From positions 17,834,471 through 17,898,470 of the forward strand of contig NC_064037.1 of NCBI RefSeq assembly GCF_932526225.1: a stretch of 64,000 nt of DNA, written 5' to 3'. The notes beneath the pieces are model-generated. The model ran no database searches. It was not told the DNA's origin and saw only the letters and a list, made by a program, of their open reading frames with translations. This stretch comes from Nematostella vectensis (taxonomy: Eukaryota > Cnidaria > Anthozoa > Actiniaria > Edwardsiidae). Both the position numbers and the translations under genes were made by a program. This document shows, in pieces, positions 12,901 to 27,900 of this stretch. Numbering within the stretch: position 1 is the first letter of the stretch; each line of letters begins with the position of its first letter.

Positions 12901-15900
12901 CATATTCTCACCTGAGTTCCCTTATTCTCCTATTCTTACCTGAGTCCCCTAATTCTCCTATTCTCACCTGAGTTCCCTAATTCTCCTATTCTCACCTGAG
13001 TTCCCTAATTCTCCTCCCTCACCTGAGTTCCCTAATTCTCCTATTCTCACCTGAGTTCCCTTATTCTCCTTCTCTCACCTGAGTTCCCTAATTCTCCTAT
13101 TCTCACCTGAGTCCCCTAATTCTCCTATTCTCACCTGAGTTCCCTAATTCTCCTATTCTCACCTGAGTTCCCTAATTCTCCTATTCTCACCTGAGTTCCC
13201 TAATTCTCCTATTCTCACCTGAGTCCCCTAATTCTCCTCCCTCACCTGAGTTCCCTTATTCTCCTATTCTCACCTGAGTTCTCTAATTCTCCTATTCTCA
13301 CCTGAGTTCCCTTATTCTCCTATTCTTACCTGAGTCCCCTAATTCTCCTATTCTCACCTGAGTTCCCTAATTCTCCTATTCTCACCTGAGTTCCCTAATT
13401 CTCCTATTCTCACCTGAGTCCCCTAATTCTCCTATTCTCACCTGAGTCCCCTAATTCTCCTATTCTCACCTGAGCCCCCTAATTCTCCTATTCTCACCTG
13501 AGTTCCCTAATTCTCCTCCCTCACCTGAGTTCCCTAATTCTCCTATTCTCAACTGAGTTCCCTAATTCTCCTATTCTCACCTGAGTCCCCTAATTCTCCT
13601 ATTCTCACCTGAGTTCCCTAATTCTCCTCCCTCACCTGAGTTCCCTAATTCTCCTATTCTCACCTGAGTCCCCTAATTCTCCTATTCTCACCTGAGTCCC
13701 CTAATTCTCCTATTCTCACCTGAGTTCTCTAATTCTCCTATTCTCACCTGAGTTCCCTAATTCTCCTCCCTCACCTGAGTTCCCTTATTCTCCTATTCTC
13801 ACCTGAGTTCCCTTATTCTCCTATTCTCACCTGAGTTCCCTTATTCTCCTATTCTCACCTGAGTCCCCTAATTCTCCTATTCTCACCTGAGTTCCCTAAT
13901 TCTCCTATTCTCACCTGAGTTCCCTAATTCTCCTATTCTCACCTGAGTTCCCTAATTCTCTTATTCTCACCTGAGTCCCCTAATTCTCCTCCCTCACCTG
14001 AGTTCCCTTATTCTCCTATTCTCACCTGAGTTCCCTAATTCTCATATTCTCACCTGAGTTCCCTTATTCTCCTATTCTTACCTGAGTCCCCTAATTCTCC
14101 TATTCTCACCTGAGTTCCCTAATTCTCCTATTCTCACCTGAGTTCCCTAATTCTCCTCCCTCACCTGAGTTCCCTAATTCTCCTATTCTCACCTGAGTTC
14201 CCTTATTCTCCTTCTCTCACCTGAGTTCCCTAATTCTCCTATTCTCACCTGAGTTCCCTTATTCTCCTATTCTCACCTGAGTTCCCTAATTCTCCTATTC
14301 TCACCTGAGTTCCCTAATTCTCCTATTCTCACCTGAGTTCCATAATTCTCCTATTCTCACCTGAGTTCCCTAATTCTCCTATTCTCACCTGAGTTCCCTA
14401 ATTCTCCTATTCTCACCTGAGTTCCCTTATTCTCCTATTCTCACCTGAGTTCCCTAATTCTCCTATTCTCACCTGAGTTCCCTAATTCTCCTATTCTCAC
14501 CTGAGTTCCCTAATTCTCCTCCCTCACCTGAGTTCCCTTATTCTCCTATTCTCACCTGAGTTCCCTTATTCTCCTATTCTCACCTGAGTTCCCTTATTCT
14601 CCTATTCTCACCTGAGTTCCCTTATTCTCCTATTCTCACCTGAGTTCCCTAATTCTCCTATTCTCACCTGAGTTCCCTAATTCTCCTATTCTCACCTGAG
14701 TCCCCTAATTCTCCTATTCTCACCTGAGTTCCCTAATTCTCCTCCCTCACCTGAGTTCCCTAATTCTCCTATTCTCACCTGAGTCCCCTAATTCTCCTAT
14801 TCTCACCTGAGTTCCCTAATTCTCCTATTCTCACCTGAGTTCCCTAATTCTCCTCCCTCACCTGAGTCCCCTAATTCTCCTATTCTCACCTGAGCCCCCT
14901 AATTCTCCTATTCTCACCTGAGCCCCCTAATTCTCCTATTCTCACCTGAGTTCCCTAATTCTCCTCCCTCACCTGAGTTCCCTAATTCTCCTATTCTCAC
15001 CTGAGTTCCCTAATTCTCCTATTCTCACCTGAGTCCCCTAATTCTCCTATTCTCACCTGAGTTCCCTAATTCTCCTCCCTCACCTGAGTTCCCTAATTCT
15101 CCTATTCTCACCTGAGTCCCCTAATTCTCCTATTCTCACCTGAGTTCCCTTATTCTCCTATTCTCACCTGAGTTCCCTTATTCTCCTATTCTCACCTGAG
15201 TTCCCTAATTCTCCTATTCTCACCTGAGTTCCCTAATTCTCCTATTCTCACCTGAGTTCCCTAATTCTCCTATTCTCACCTGAGTTCCCTAATTCTCCTA
15301 TTCTCACCTGAGTTCCCTAATTCTCCTATTCTCACCTGAGTTCCCTTATTCTCCTATTCTCACCTGAGTTCCCTAATTCTCCTATTCTCACCTGAGTTCC
15401 CTAATTCTCCTATTCTCACCTGAGTTCCCTAATTCTCCTCCCTCACCTGAGTTCCCTTATTCTCCTATTCTCACCTGAGTTCCCTTATTCTCCTATTCTC
15501 ACCTGAGTTCCCTTATTCTCCTATTCTCACCTGAGTTCCCTTATTCTCCTATTCTCACCTGAGTCCCCTAATTCTCCTATTCTCACCTGAGTTCCCTAAT
15601 TCTCCTATTCTCACCTGAGTTCCCTAATTCTCCTATTCTCACCTGAGTTCCCTAATTCTCCTATTCTCACCTGAGTCCCCTAATTCTCCTCCCTCACCTG
15701 AGTTCCCTTATTCTCCTATTCTCACCTGAGTTCCCTAATTCTCCTATTCTCACCTGAGTTCCCTTATTCTCCTATTCTTACCTGAGTCCCCTAATTCTCC
15801 TATTCTCACCTGAGTTCCCTAATTCTCCTATTCTCACCTGAGTTCCCTAATTCTCCTATTCTCACCTGAGTCCCCTAATTCTCCTATTCTCACCTGAGTC

Positions 15901-18900
15901 CCCTAATTCTCCTATTCTCACCTGAGCCCCCTAATTCTCCTATTCTCACCTGAGTTCCCTAATTCTCCTCCCTCACCTGAGTTCCCTAATTCTCCTATTC
16001 TCAACTGAGTTCCCTAATTCTCCTATTCTCACCTGAGTCCCCTAATTCTCCTATTCTCACCTGAGTTCCCTAATTCTCCTCCCTCACCTGAGTTCCCTAA
16101 TTCTCCTATTCTCACCTGAGTCCCCTAATTCTCCTATTCTCACCTGAGTCCCCTAATTCTCCTATTCTCACCTGAGTTCTCTAATTCTCCTATTCTCACC
16201 TGAGTTCCCTAATTCTCCTCCCTCACCTGAGTTCCCTTATTCTCCTATTCTCACCTGAGTTCCCTTATTCTCCTATTCTCACCTGAGTTCCCTTATTCTC
16301 CTATTCTCACCTGAGTCCCCTAATTCTCCTATTCTCACCTGAGTTCCCTAATTCTCCTATTCTCACCTGAGTTCCCTAATTCTCCTATTCTCACCTGAGT
16401 TCCCTAATTCTCCTATTCTCACCTGAGTCCCCTAATTCTCCTCCCTCACCTGAGTTCCCTTATTCTCCTATTCTCACCTGAGTTCCCTAATTCTCATATT
16501 CTCACCTGAGTTCCCTTATTCTCCTATTCTTACCTGAGTCCCCTAATTCTCCTATTCTCACCTGAGTTCCCTAATTCTCCTATTCTCACCTGAGTTCCCT
16601 AATTCTCCTATTCTCACCTGAGTCCCCTAATTCTCCTATTCTCACCTGAGTCCCCTAATTCTCCTATTCTCACCTGAGCCCCCTAATTCTCCTATTCTCA
16701 CCTGAGTTCCCTAATTCTCCTCCCTCACCTGAGTTCCCTAATTCTCCTATTCTCACCTGAGTTCCCTAATTCTCCTATTCTCACCTGAGTCCCCTAATTC
16801 TCCTATTCTCACCTGAGTTCCCTAATTCTCCTCCCTCACCTGAGTTCCCTAATTCTCCTATTCTCACCTGAGTCCCCTAATTCTCCTATTCTCACCTGAG
16901 CCCCCTAATTCTCCTATTCTCACCTGAGTTCCCTAATTCTCCTCCCTCACCTGAGTTCCCTAATTCTCCTATTCTCACCTGAGTTCCCTTATTCTCCTAT
17001 TCTCACCTGAGTCCCCTAATTCTCCTATTCTCACCTGAGTTCCCTAATTCTCCTCCCTCACCTGAGTTCCCTAATTCTCCTATTCTCACCTGAGCCCCCT
17101 AATTCTCCTCCCTCACCTGAGTCCCCTAATTCTCCTCCCTTACCTGAGTTCCCTAATTCTCCTATTCTCACCTGAGTCCCCTAATTCTCCTATTCTCACC
17201 TGAGTTCCCTAATTCTCCCATTCTCACCTGAGTCCCCTAATTCTCCTATTCTCACCTGAGTTCCCTTATTATCCTATTCTCACCTGAGTTCCCTAATTCT
17301 CCTATTCTCACCTGAGTTCCCTAATTCTCCTATTCTCACCTGAGTCCCCTAATTCTCCTATTCTCACCTGAGTTCCCTTATTATCCTATTCTCACCTGAG
17401 TTCCCTAATTCTCCTATTCTCACCTGAGTCCCCTAATTCTCCTATTCTCACCTGAGTTCCCTTATTCTCCTATTCTCACCTGAGTTCCCTAATTCTCCTA
17501 TTCTCACCTGAGTTCCCTTATTCTCCTATTCTCACCTGAGTTCCCTTATTCTCCTATTCTCACCTGAGTTCCCTAATTCTCCTATTCTCACCTGAGTTCC
17601 CTAATTCTCCTTCTCTCACCTGAGTTCCCTAATTCTCCTATTCTCACCTGAGTTCTCTAATTCTCCTATTCTCACCTGAGTCCACTAATTCTCCTATTCT
17701 CACCTGAGTTCCCTTATTCTCCTATTCTCACCTGAGTTCTCTAATTCTCCTATTCTCACCTGAGTTCCCTAATTCTCCTATTCTCACCTGAGTTCCCTAA
17801 TTCTCCTATTCTCACCTGAGTTCCCTAATTCTCCTATTCTCACCTGAGTTCCCTTATTCTCCTATTCTCACCTGAGTTCCCTAATTCTCCTATTCTCACC
17901 TGAGTTCCCTTATTCTCCTATTCTCACCTGAGTTCCCTTATTCTCCTATTCTCACCTGAGTTCCCTAATTCTCCTATTCTCACCTGAGTTCCCTAATTCT
18001 CCTTCTCTCACCTGAGTTCCCTAATTCTCCTCCCTCACCTGAGTTCCCTAATTCTCCTATTCTCACCTGAGTCCCCTAATTCTCCTATTCTCACCTGAGT
18101 TCCCTAATTCTCCTATTCTCACCTGAGTCCCCTAATTCTCCTATTCTCACCTGAGTTCCCTAATTCTCCTCCCTTACCTGAGTTCCCTAATTCTCCTATT
18201 CTCACCTGAGTCCCCTAATTCTCCTATTCTCACCTGAGTTCCCTAATTCTCCTATTCTCACCTGAGTTCCCTAATTCTCCTATTCTCACCTGAGTCCCCT
18301 AATTCTCCTATTCTCACCTGAGTCCCCTAATTCTCCTATTCTCACCTGAGCCCCCTAATTCTCCTATTCTCACCTGAGTTCCCTAATTCTCCTCCCTCAC
18401 CTGAGTTCCCTAATTCTCCTATTCTCAACTGAGTTCCCTAATTCTCCTATTCTCACCTGAGTCCCCTAATTCTCCTATTCTCACCTGAGTTCCCTAATTC
18501 TCCTCCCTCACCTGAGTTCCCTAATTCTCCTATTCTCACCTGAGTCCCCTAATTCTCCTATTCTCACCTGAGTCCCCTAATTCTCCTATTCTCACCTGAG
18601 TTCTCTAATTCTCCTATTCTCACCTGAGTTCCCTAATTCTCCTCCCTCACCTGAGTTCCCTTATTCTCCTATTCTCACCTGAGTTCCCTTATTCTCCTAT
18701 TCTCACCTGAGTTCCCTTATTCTCCTATTCTCACCTGAGTCCCCTAATTCTCCTATTCTCACCTGAGTTCCCTAATTCTCCTATTCTCACCTGAGTTCCC
18801 TAATTCTCCTATTCTCACCTGAGTTCCCTAATTCTCCTATTCTCACCTGAGTCCCCTAATTCTCCTCCCTCACCTGAGTTCCCTTATTCTCCTATTCTCA

Positions 18901-21900
18901 CCTGAGTTCCCTAATTCTCATATTCTCACCTGAGTTCCCTTATTCTCCTATTCTTACCTGAGTCCCCTAATTCTCCTATTCTCACCTGAGTTCCCTAATT
19001 CTCCTATTCTCACCTGAGTTCCCTAATTCTCCTATTCTCACCTGAGTCCCCTAATTCTCCTATTCTCACCTGAGTCCCCTAATTCTCCTATTCTCACCTG
19101 AGCCCCCTAATTCTCCTATTCTCACCTGAGTTCCCTAATTCTCCTCCCTCACCTGAGTTCCCTAATTCTCCTATTCTCACCTGAGTTCCCTAATTCTCCT
19201 ATTCTCACCTGAGTCCCCTAATTCTCCTATTCTCACCTGAGTTCCCTAATTCTCCTCCCTCACCTGAGTTCCCTAATTCTCCTATTCTCACCTGAGTCCC
19301 CTAATTCTCCTATTCTCACCTGAGCCCCCTAATTCTCCTATTCTCACCTGAGTTCCCTAATTCTCCTCCCTCACCTGAGTTCCCTAATTCTCCTATTCTC
19401 ACCTGAGTTCCCTAATTCTCCTATTCTCACCTGAGTCCCCTAATTCTCCTATTCTCACCTGAGTTCCCTAATTCTCCTCCCTCACCTGAGTTCCCTAATT
19501 CTCCTATTCTCACCTGAGCCCCCTAATTCTCCTCCCTCACCTGAGTCCCCTAATTCTCCTCCCTTACCTGAGTTCCCTAATTCTCCTATTCTCACCTGAG
19601 TCCCCTAATTCTCCTATTCTCACCTGAGTTCCCTAATTCTCCTATTCTCACCTGAGTCCCCTAATTCTCCTATTCTCACCTGAGTTCCCTTATTATCCTA
19701 TTCTCACCTGAGTTCCCTAATTCTCCTATTCTCACCTGAGTTCCCTAATTCTCCTATTCTCACCTGAGTCCCCTAATTCTCCTATTCTCACCTGAGTTCC
19801 CTTATTATCCTATTCTCACCTGAGTTCCCTAATTCTCCTATTCTCACCTGAGTCCCCTAATTCTCCTATTCTCACCTGAGTTCCCTTATTCTCCTATTCT
19901 CACCTGAGTTCCCTAATTCTCCTATTCTCACCTGAGTTCCCTTATTCTCCTATTCTCACCTGAGTTCCCTTATTCTCCTATTCTCACCTGAGTTCCCTAA
20001 TTCTCCTATTCTCACCTGAGTTCCCTAATTCTCCTTCTCTCACCTGAGTTCCCTAATTCTCCTATTCTCACCTGAGTTCTCTAATTCTCCTATTCTCACC
20101 TGAGTCCACTAATTCTCCTATTCTCACCTGAGTTCCCTTATTCTCCTATTCTCACCTGAGTTCTCTAATTCTCCTATTCTCACCTGAGTCCCCTAATTCT
20201 CCTATTCTCACCTGAGTTCCCTTATTCTCCTATTCTCACCTGAGTTCCCTAATTCTCCTATTCTCACCTGAGTTCCCTTATTCTCCTATTCTCACCTGAG
20301 TTCCCTTATTCTCCTATTCTCACCTGAGTTCCCTAATTCTCCTATTCTCACCTGAGTTCCCTAATTCTCCTTCTCTCACCTGAGTTCCCTAATTCTCCTA
20401 TTCTCACCTGAGTTCTCTAATTCTCCTATTCTCACCTGAGTCCACTAATTCTCCTATTCTCACCTGAGTTCCCTTATTCTCCTATTCTCACCTGAGTTCT
20501 CTAATTCTCCTATTCTCACCTGAGTTCCCTAATTCTCCTATTCTCACCTGAGTTCCCTAATTCTCCTATTCTCACCTGAGTTCCCTAATTCTCCTATTCT
20601 CACCTGAGTTCCCTTATTCTCCTATTCTCACCTGAGTTCCCTAATTCTCCTATTCTCACCTGAGTTCCCTTATTCTCCTATTCTCACCTGAGTTCCCTTA
20701 TTCTCCTATTCTCACCTGAGTTCCCTAATTCTCCTATTCTCACCTGAGTTCCCTAATTCTCCTTCTCTCACCTGAGTTCCCTAATTCTCCTCCCTCACCT
20801 GAGTTCCCTAATTCTCCTATTCTCACCTGAGTCCCCTAATTCTCCTATTCTCACCTGAGTTCCCTAATTCTCCTATTCTCACCTGAGTCCCCTAATTCTC
20901 CTATTCTCACCTGAGTTCCCTAATTCTCCTCCCTTACCTGAGTTCCCTAATTCTCCTATTCTCACCTGAGTCCCCTAATTCTCCTATTCTCACCTGAGTT
21001 CCCTAATTCTCCTATTCTCACCTGAGTTCCCTAATTCTCCTATTCTCACCTGAGTCCCCTAATTCTCCTATTCTCACCTGAGTCCCCTAATTCTCCTATT
21101 CTCACCTGAGCCCCCTAATTCTCCTATTCTCACCTGAGTTCCCTAATTCTCCTCCCTCACCTGAGTTCCCTAATTCTCCTATTCTCAACTGAGTTCCCTA
21201 ATTCTCCTATTCTCACCTGAGTCCCCTAATTCTCCTATTCTCACCTGAGTTCCCTAATTCTCCTCCCTCACCTGAGTTCCCTAATTCTCCTATTCTCACC
21301 TGAGTCCCCTAATTCTCCTATTCTCACCTGAGTCCCCTAATTCTCCTATTCTCACCTGAGTTCTCTAATTCTCCTATTCTCACCTGAGTTCCCTAATTCT
21401 CCTCCCTCACCTGAGTTCCCTTATTCTCCTATTCTCACCTGAGTTCCCTTATTCTCCTATTCTCACCTGAGTTCCCTTATTCTCCTATTCTCACCTGAGT
21501 CCCCTAATTCTCCTATTCTCACCTGAGTTCCCTAATTCTCCTATTCTCACCTGAGTTCCCTAATTCTCCTATTCTCACCTGAGTTCCCTAATTCTCCTAT
21601 TCTCACCTGAGTCCCCTAATTCTCCTCCCTCACCTGAGTTCCCTTATTCTCCTATTCTCACCTGAGTTCCCTAATTCTCATATTCTCACCTGAGTTCCCT
21701 TATTCTCCTATTCTTACCTGAGTCCCCTAATTCTCCTATTCTCACCTGAGTTCCCTAATTCTCCTATTCTCACCTGAGTTCCCTAATTCTCCTATTCTCA
21801 CCTGAGTCCCCTAATTCTCCTATTCTCACCTGAGTCCCCTAATTCTCCTATTCTCACCTGAGCCCCCTAATTCTCCTATTCTCACCTGAGTTCCCTAATT

Positions 21901-24900
21901 CTCCTCCCTCACCTGAGTTCCCTAATTCTCCTATTCTCACCTGAGTTCCCTAATTCTCCTATTCTCACCTGAGTCCCCTAATTCTCCTATTCTCACCTGA
22001 GTTCCCTAATTCTCCTCCCTCACCTGAGTTCCCTAATTCTCCTATTCTCACCTGAGTCCCCTAATTCTCCTATTCTCACCTGAGCCCCCTAATTCTCCTA
22101 TTCTCACCTGAGTTCCCTAATTCTCCTCCCTCACCTGAGTTCCCTAATTCTCCTATTCTCACCTGAGTTCCCTAATTCTCCTATTCTCACCTGAGTCCCC
22201 TAATTCTCCTATTCTCACCTGAGTTCCCTAATTCTCCTCCCTCACCTGAGTTCCCTAATTCTCCTATTCTCACCTGAGCCCCCTAATTCTCCTCCCTCAC
22301 CTGAGTCCCCTAATTCTCCTCCCTTACCTGAGTTCCCTAATTCTCCTATTCTCACCTGAGTCCCCTAATTCTCCTATTCTCACCTGAGTTCCCTAATTCT
22401 CCTATTCTCACCTGAGTCCCCTAATTCTCCTATTCTCACCTGAGTTCCCTTATTATCCTATTCTCACCTGAGTTCCCTAATTCTCCTATTCTCACCTGAG
22501 TTCCCTAATTCTCCTATTCTCACCTGAGTCCCCTAATTCTCCTATTCTCACCTGAGTTCCCTTATTATCCTATTCTCACCTGAGTTCCCTAATTCTCCTA
22601 TTCTCACCTGAGTCCCCTAATTCTCCTATTCTCACCTGAGTTCCCTTATTCTCCTATTCTCACCTGAGTTCCCTAATTCTCCTATTCTCACCTGAGTTCC
22701 CTTATTCTCCTATTCTCACCTGAGTTCCCTTATTCTCCTATTCTCACCTGAGTTCCCTAATTCTCCTATTCTCACCTGAGTTCCCTAATTCTCCTTCTCT
22801 CACCTGAGTTCCCTAATTCTCCTATTCTCACCTGAGTTCTCTAATTCTCCTATTCTCACCTGAGTCCACTAATTCTCCTATTCTCACCTGAGTTCCCTTA
22901 TTCTCCTATTCTCACCTGAGTTCTCTAATTCTCCTATTCTCACCTGAGTTCCCTAATTCTCCTATTCTCACCTGAGTTCCCTAATTCTCCTATTCTCACC
23001 TGAGTTCCCTAATTCTCCTATTCTCACCTGAGTTCCCTTATTCTCCTATTCTCACCTGAGTTCCCTAATTCTCCTATTCTCACCTGAGTTCCCTTATTCT
23101 CCTATTCTCACCTGAGTTCCCTTATTCTCCTATTCTCACCTGAGTTCCCTAATTCTCCTATTCTCACCTGAGTTCCCTAATTCTCCTTCTCTCACCTGAG
23201 TTCCCTAATTCTCCTCCCTCACCTGAGTTCCCTAATTCTCCTATTCTCACCTGAGTCCCCTAATTCTCCTATTCTCACCTGAGTTCCCTAATTCTCCTAT
23301 TCTCACCTGAGTCCCCTAATTCTCCTATTCTCACCTGAGTTCCCTAATTCTCCTCCCTTACCTGAGTTCCCTAATTCTCCTATTCTCACCTGAGTTCCCT
23401 AATTCTCCTATTCTCACCTGAGTTCCCTAATTCTCCTTCTCTCACCTGAGTTCCCTAATTCTCCTATTCTCACCTGAGTTCTCTAATTCTCCTATTCTCA
23501 CCTGAGTTCTCTAATTCTCCTATTCTCACCTGAGTCCCCTAATTCTCCTATTCTCACCTGAGTTCCCTTATTCTCCTATTCTCACCTGAGTTCCCTAATT
23601 CTCCTATTCTCACCTGAGTCCCCTAATTCTCCTATTCTCACCTGAGTTCCCTAATTCTCCTATTCTCACCTGAGTTCCCTAATTCTCCTATTCTCACCTG
23701 AGTTCCCTAATTCTCCTCCCTCACCTGAGTTCCCTTATTCTCCTATTCTCACCTGAGTCCCCTAATTCTCCTATTCTCACCTGAGTTCTCTAATTCTCCT
23801 ATTCTCACCTGAGTTCCCTAATTCTCCTATTCTCACCTGAGTTCCCTTATTATCCTATTCTCACCTGAGTTCCCTAATTCTCCTATTCTCACCTGAGTCC
23901 CCTAATTCTCCTATTCTCACCTGAGTTCCCTTATTATCCTATTCTCACCTGAGTTCCCTAATTCTCCTATTCTCACCTGAGTTCCCTAATTCTCCTATTC
24001 TCACCTGAGTCCCCTAATTCTCCTATTCTCACCTGAGTTCCCTAATTCTCCTATTCTCACCTGAGTCCCCTAATTCTCCTATTCTCACCTGAGTTCCCTA
24101 ATTCTCCTATTCTCACCTGAGTCCCCTAATTCTCCTATTCTCACCTGAGTTCCCTAATTCTCCTATTCTCACCTGAGTTCCCTAATTCTCCTATTCTCAC
24201 CTGAGTTCCCTAATTCTCCTCCCTCACCTGAGTTCCCTTATTCTCCTATTCTCACCTGAGTTCCCTAATTCTCCTCCCTCACCTGAGTTCCCTAATTCTC
24301 CTATTCTCACCTGAGTTCCCTAATTCTCCTATTCTCACCTGAGTCCCCTAATTCTCCTATTCTCACCTGAGTTCCCTAATTCTCCTATTCTCACCTGAGT
24401 TCCCTAATTCTCCTATTCTCACCTGAGTTCCCTAATTCTCCTCCCTCACCTGAGTCCCCTAATTCTCCTATTCTCACCTGAGTTCCCTTATTCTCCTCCC
24501 TCACCTGAGTCCCCTAATTCTCCTATTCTCACCTGAGTTCCCTAATTCTCCTATTCTCACCTGAGTTCCCTTATTCTCCTATTCTCACCTGAGTTCCCTA
24601 ATTCTCCTATTCTCACCTGAGTTCCCTAATTCTCCTCCCTCACCTGAGTTCCCTAATTCTCCTATTCTCACCTGAGTTCCCTTATTCTCCTCCCTCACCT
24701 GAGTCCCCTAATTCTCCTATTCTCACCTGAGTTCCCTAATTCTCCTATTCTCACCTGAGTTCCCTTATTCTCCTATTCTCACCTGAGTTCCCTAATTCTC
24801 CTATTCTCACCTGAGTTCCCTAATTCTCCTCCCTCACCTGAGTTCCCTAATTCTCCTATTCTCACCTGAGTTCCCTTATTCTCCTTCTCTCACCTGAGTT

Positions 24901-27900
24901 CCCTAATTCTCCTATTCTCACCTGAGTTCCCTTATTCTCCTATTCTCACCTGAGTTCCCTAATTCTCCTATTCTCACCTGAGTTCCCTAATTCTCCTATT
25001 CTCACCTGAGTTCCATAATTCTCCTATTCTCACCTGAGTTCCCTAATTCTCCTATTCTCACCTGAGTTCCCTAATTCTCCTATTCTCACCTGAGTTCCCT
25101 TATTCTCCTATTCTCACCTGAGTTCCCTAATTCTCCTATTCTCACCTGAGTTCCCTAATTCTCCTATTCTCACCTGAGTTCCCTAATTCTCCTCCCTCAC
25201 CTGAGTTCCCTTATTCTCCTATTCTCACCTGAGTTCCCTTATTCTCCTATTCTCACCTGAGTTCCCTTATTCTCCTATTCTCACCTGAGTTCCCTTATTC
25301 TCCTATTCTCACCTGAGTTCCCTAATTCTCCTATTCTCACCTGAGTTCCCTAATTCTCCTATTCTCACCTGAGTCCCCTAATTCTCCTATTCTCACCTGA
25401 GTTCCCTAATTCTCCTCCCTCACCTGAGTTCCCTAATTCTCCTATTCTCACCTGAGTCCCCTAATTCTCCTATTCTCACCTGAGTTCCCTAATTCTCCTA
25501 TTCTCACCTGAGTTCCCTAATTCTCCTCCCTCACCTGAGTCCCCTAATTCTCCTATTCTCACCTGAGCCCCCTAATTCTCCTATTCTCACCTGAGCCCCC
25601 TAATTCTCCTATTCTCACCTGAGTTCCCTAATTCTCCTCCCTCACCTGAGTTCCCTAATTCTCCTATTCTCACCTGAGTTCCCTAATTCTCCTATTCTCA
25701 CCTGAGTCCCCTAATTCTCCTATTCTCACCTGAGTTCCCTAATTCTCCTCCCTCACCTGAGTTCCCTAATTCTCCTATTCTCACCTGAGTCCCCTAATTC
25801 TCCTATTCTCACCTGAGTTCCCTTATTCTCCTATTCTCACCTGAGTTCCCTTATTCTCCTATTCTCACCTGAGTTCCCTAATTCTCCTATTCTCACCTGA
25901 GTTCCCTAATTCTCCTATTCTCACCTGAGTTCCCTAATTCTCCTATTCTCACCTGAGTTCCCTAATTCTCCTATTCTCACCTGAGTTCCCTAATTCTCCT
26001 ATTCTCACCTGAGTTCCCTTATTCTCCTATTCTCACCTGAGTTCCCTAATTCTCCTATTCTCACCTGAGTTCCCTAATTCTCCTATTCTCACCTGAGTTC
26101 CCTAATTCTCCTCCCTCACCTGAGTTCCCTTATTCTCCTATTCTCACCTGAGTTCCCTTATTCTCCTATTCTCACCTGAGTTCCCTTATTCTCCTATTCT
26201 CACCTGAGTTCCCTTATTCTCCTATTCTCACCTGAGTCCCCTAATTCTCCTATTCTCACCTGAGTTCCCTAATTCTCCTATTCTCACCTGAGTTCCCTAA
26301 TTCTCCTATTCTCACCTGAGTTCCCTAATTCTCCTATTCTCACCTGAGTCCCCTAATTCTCCTCCCTCACCTGAGTTCCCTTATTCTCCTATTCTCACCT
26401 GAGTTCCCTAATTCTCCTATTCTCACCTGAGTTCCCTTATTCTCCTATTCTTACCTGAGTCCCCTAATTCTCCTATTCTCACCTGAGTTCCCTAATTCTC
26501 CTATTCTCACCTGAGTTCCCTAATTCTCCTATTCTCACCTGAGTCCCCTAATTCTCCTATTCTCACCTGAGTCCCCTAATTCTCCTATTCTCACCTGAGC
26601 CCCCTAATTCTCCTATTCTCACCTGAGTTCCCTAATTCTCCTCCCTCACCTGAGTTCCCTAATTCTCCTATTCTCAACTGAGTTCCCTAATTCTCCTATT
26701 CTCACCTGAGTCCCCTAATTCTCCTATTCTCACCTGAGTTCCCTAATTCTCCTCCCTCACCTGAGTTCCCTAATTCTCCTATTCTCACCTGAGTCCCCTA
26801 ATTCTCCTATTCTCACCTGAGTCCCCTAATTCTCCTATTCTCACCTGAGTTCTCTAATTCTCCTATTCTCACCTGAGTTCCCTAATTCTCCTCCCTCACC
26901 TGAGTTCCCTTATTCTCCTATTCTCACCTGAGTTCCCTTATTCTCCTATTCTCACCTGAGTTCCCTTATTCTCCTATTCTCACCTGAGTCCCCTAATTCT
27001 CCTATTCTCACCTGAGTTCCCTAATTCTCCTATTCTCACCTGAGTTCCCTAATTCTCCTATTCTCACCTGAGTTCCCTAATTCTCCTATTCTCACCTGAG
27101 TCCCCTAATTCTCCTCCCTCACCTGAGTTCCCTTATTCTGCTATTCTCACCTGAGTTCCCTAATTCTCCTATTCTCACCTGAGTTCCCTTATTCTCCTAT
27201 TCTTACCTGAGTCCCCTAATTCTCCTATTCTCACCTGAGTTCCCTAATTCTCCTATTCTCACCTGAGTTCCCTAATTCTCCTATTCTCACCTGAGTCCCC
27301 TAATTCTCCTATTCTCACCTGAGTCCCCTAATTCTCCTATTCTCACCTGAGCCCCCTAATTCTCCTATTCTCACCTGAGTTCCCTAATTCTCCTCCCTCA
27401 CCTGAGTTCCCTAATTCTCCTATTCTCACCTGAGTTCCCTAATTCTCCTATTCTCACCTGAGTCCCCTAATTCTCCTATTCTCACCTGAGTTCCCTAATT
27501 CTCCTCCCTCACCTGAGTTCCCTAATTCTCCTATTCTCACCTGAGTCCCCTAATTCTCCTATTCTCACCTGAGCCCCCTAATTCTCCTATTCTCACCTGA
27601 GTTCCCTAATTCTCCTCCCTCACCTGAGTTCCCTAATTCTCCTATTCTCACCTGAGTTCCCTAATTCTCCTATTCTCACCTGAGTCCCCTAATTCTCCTA
27701 TTCTCACCTGAGTTCCCTAATTCTCCTCCCTCACCTGAGTTCCCTAATTCTCCTATTCTCACCTGAGCCCCCTAATTCTCCTCCCTCACCTGAGTCCCCT
27801 AATTCTCCTCCCTTACCTGAGTTCCCTAATTCTCCTATTCTCACCTGAGTTCCCTAATTCTCCTATTCTCACCTGAGTCCCCTAATTCTCCTATTCTCAC

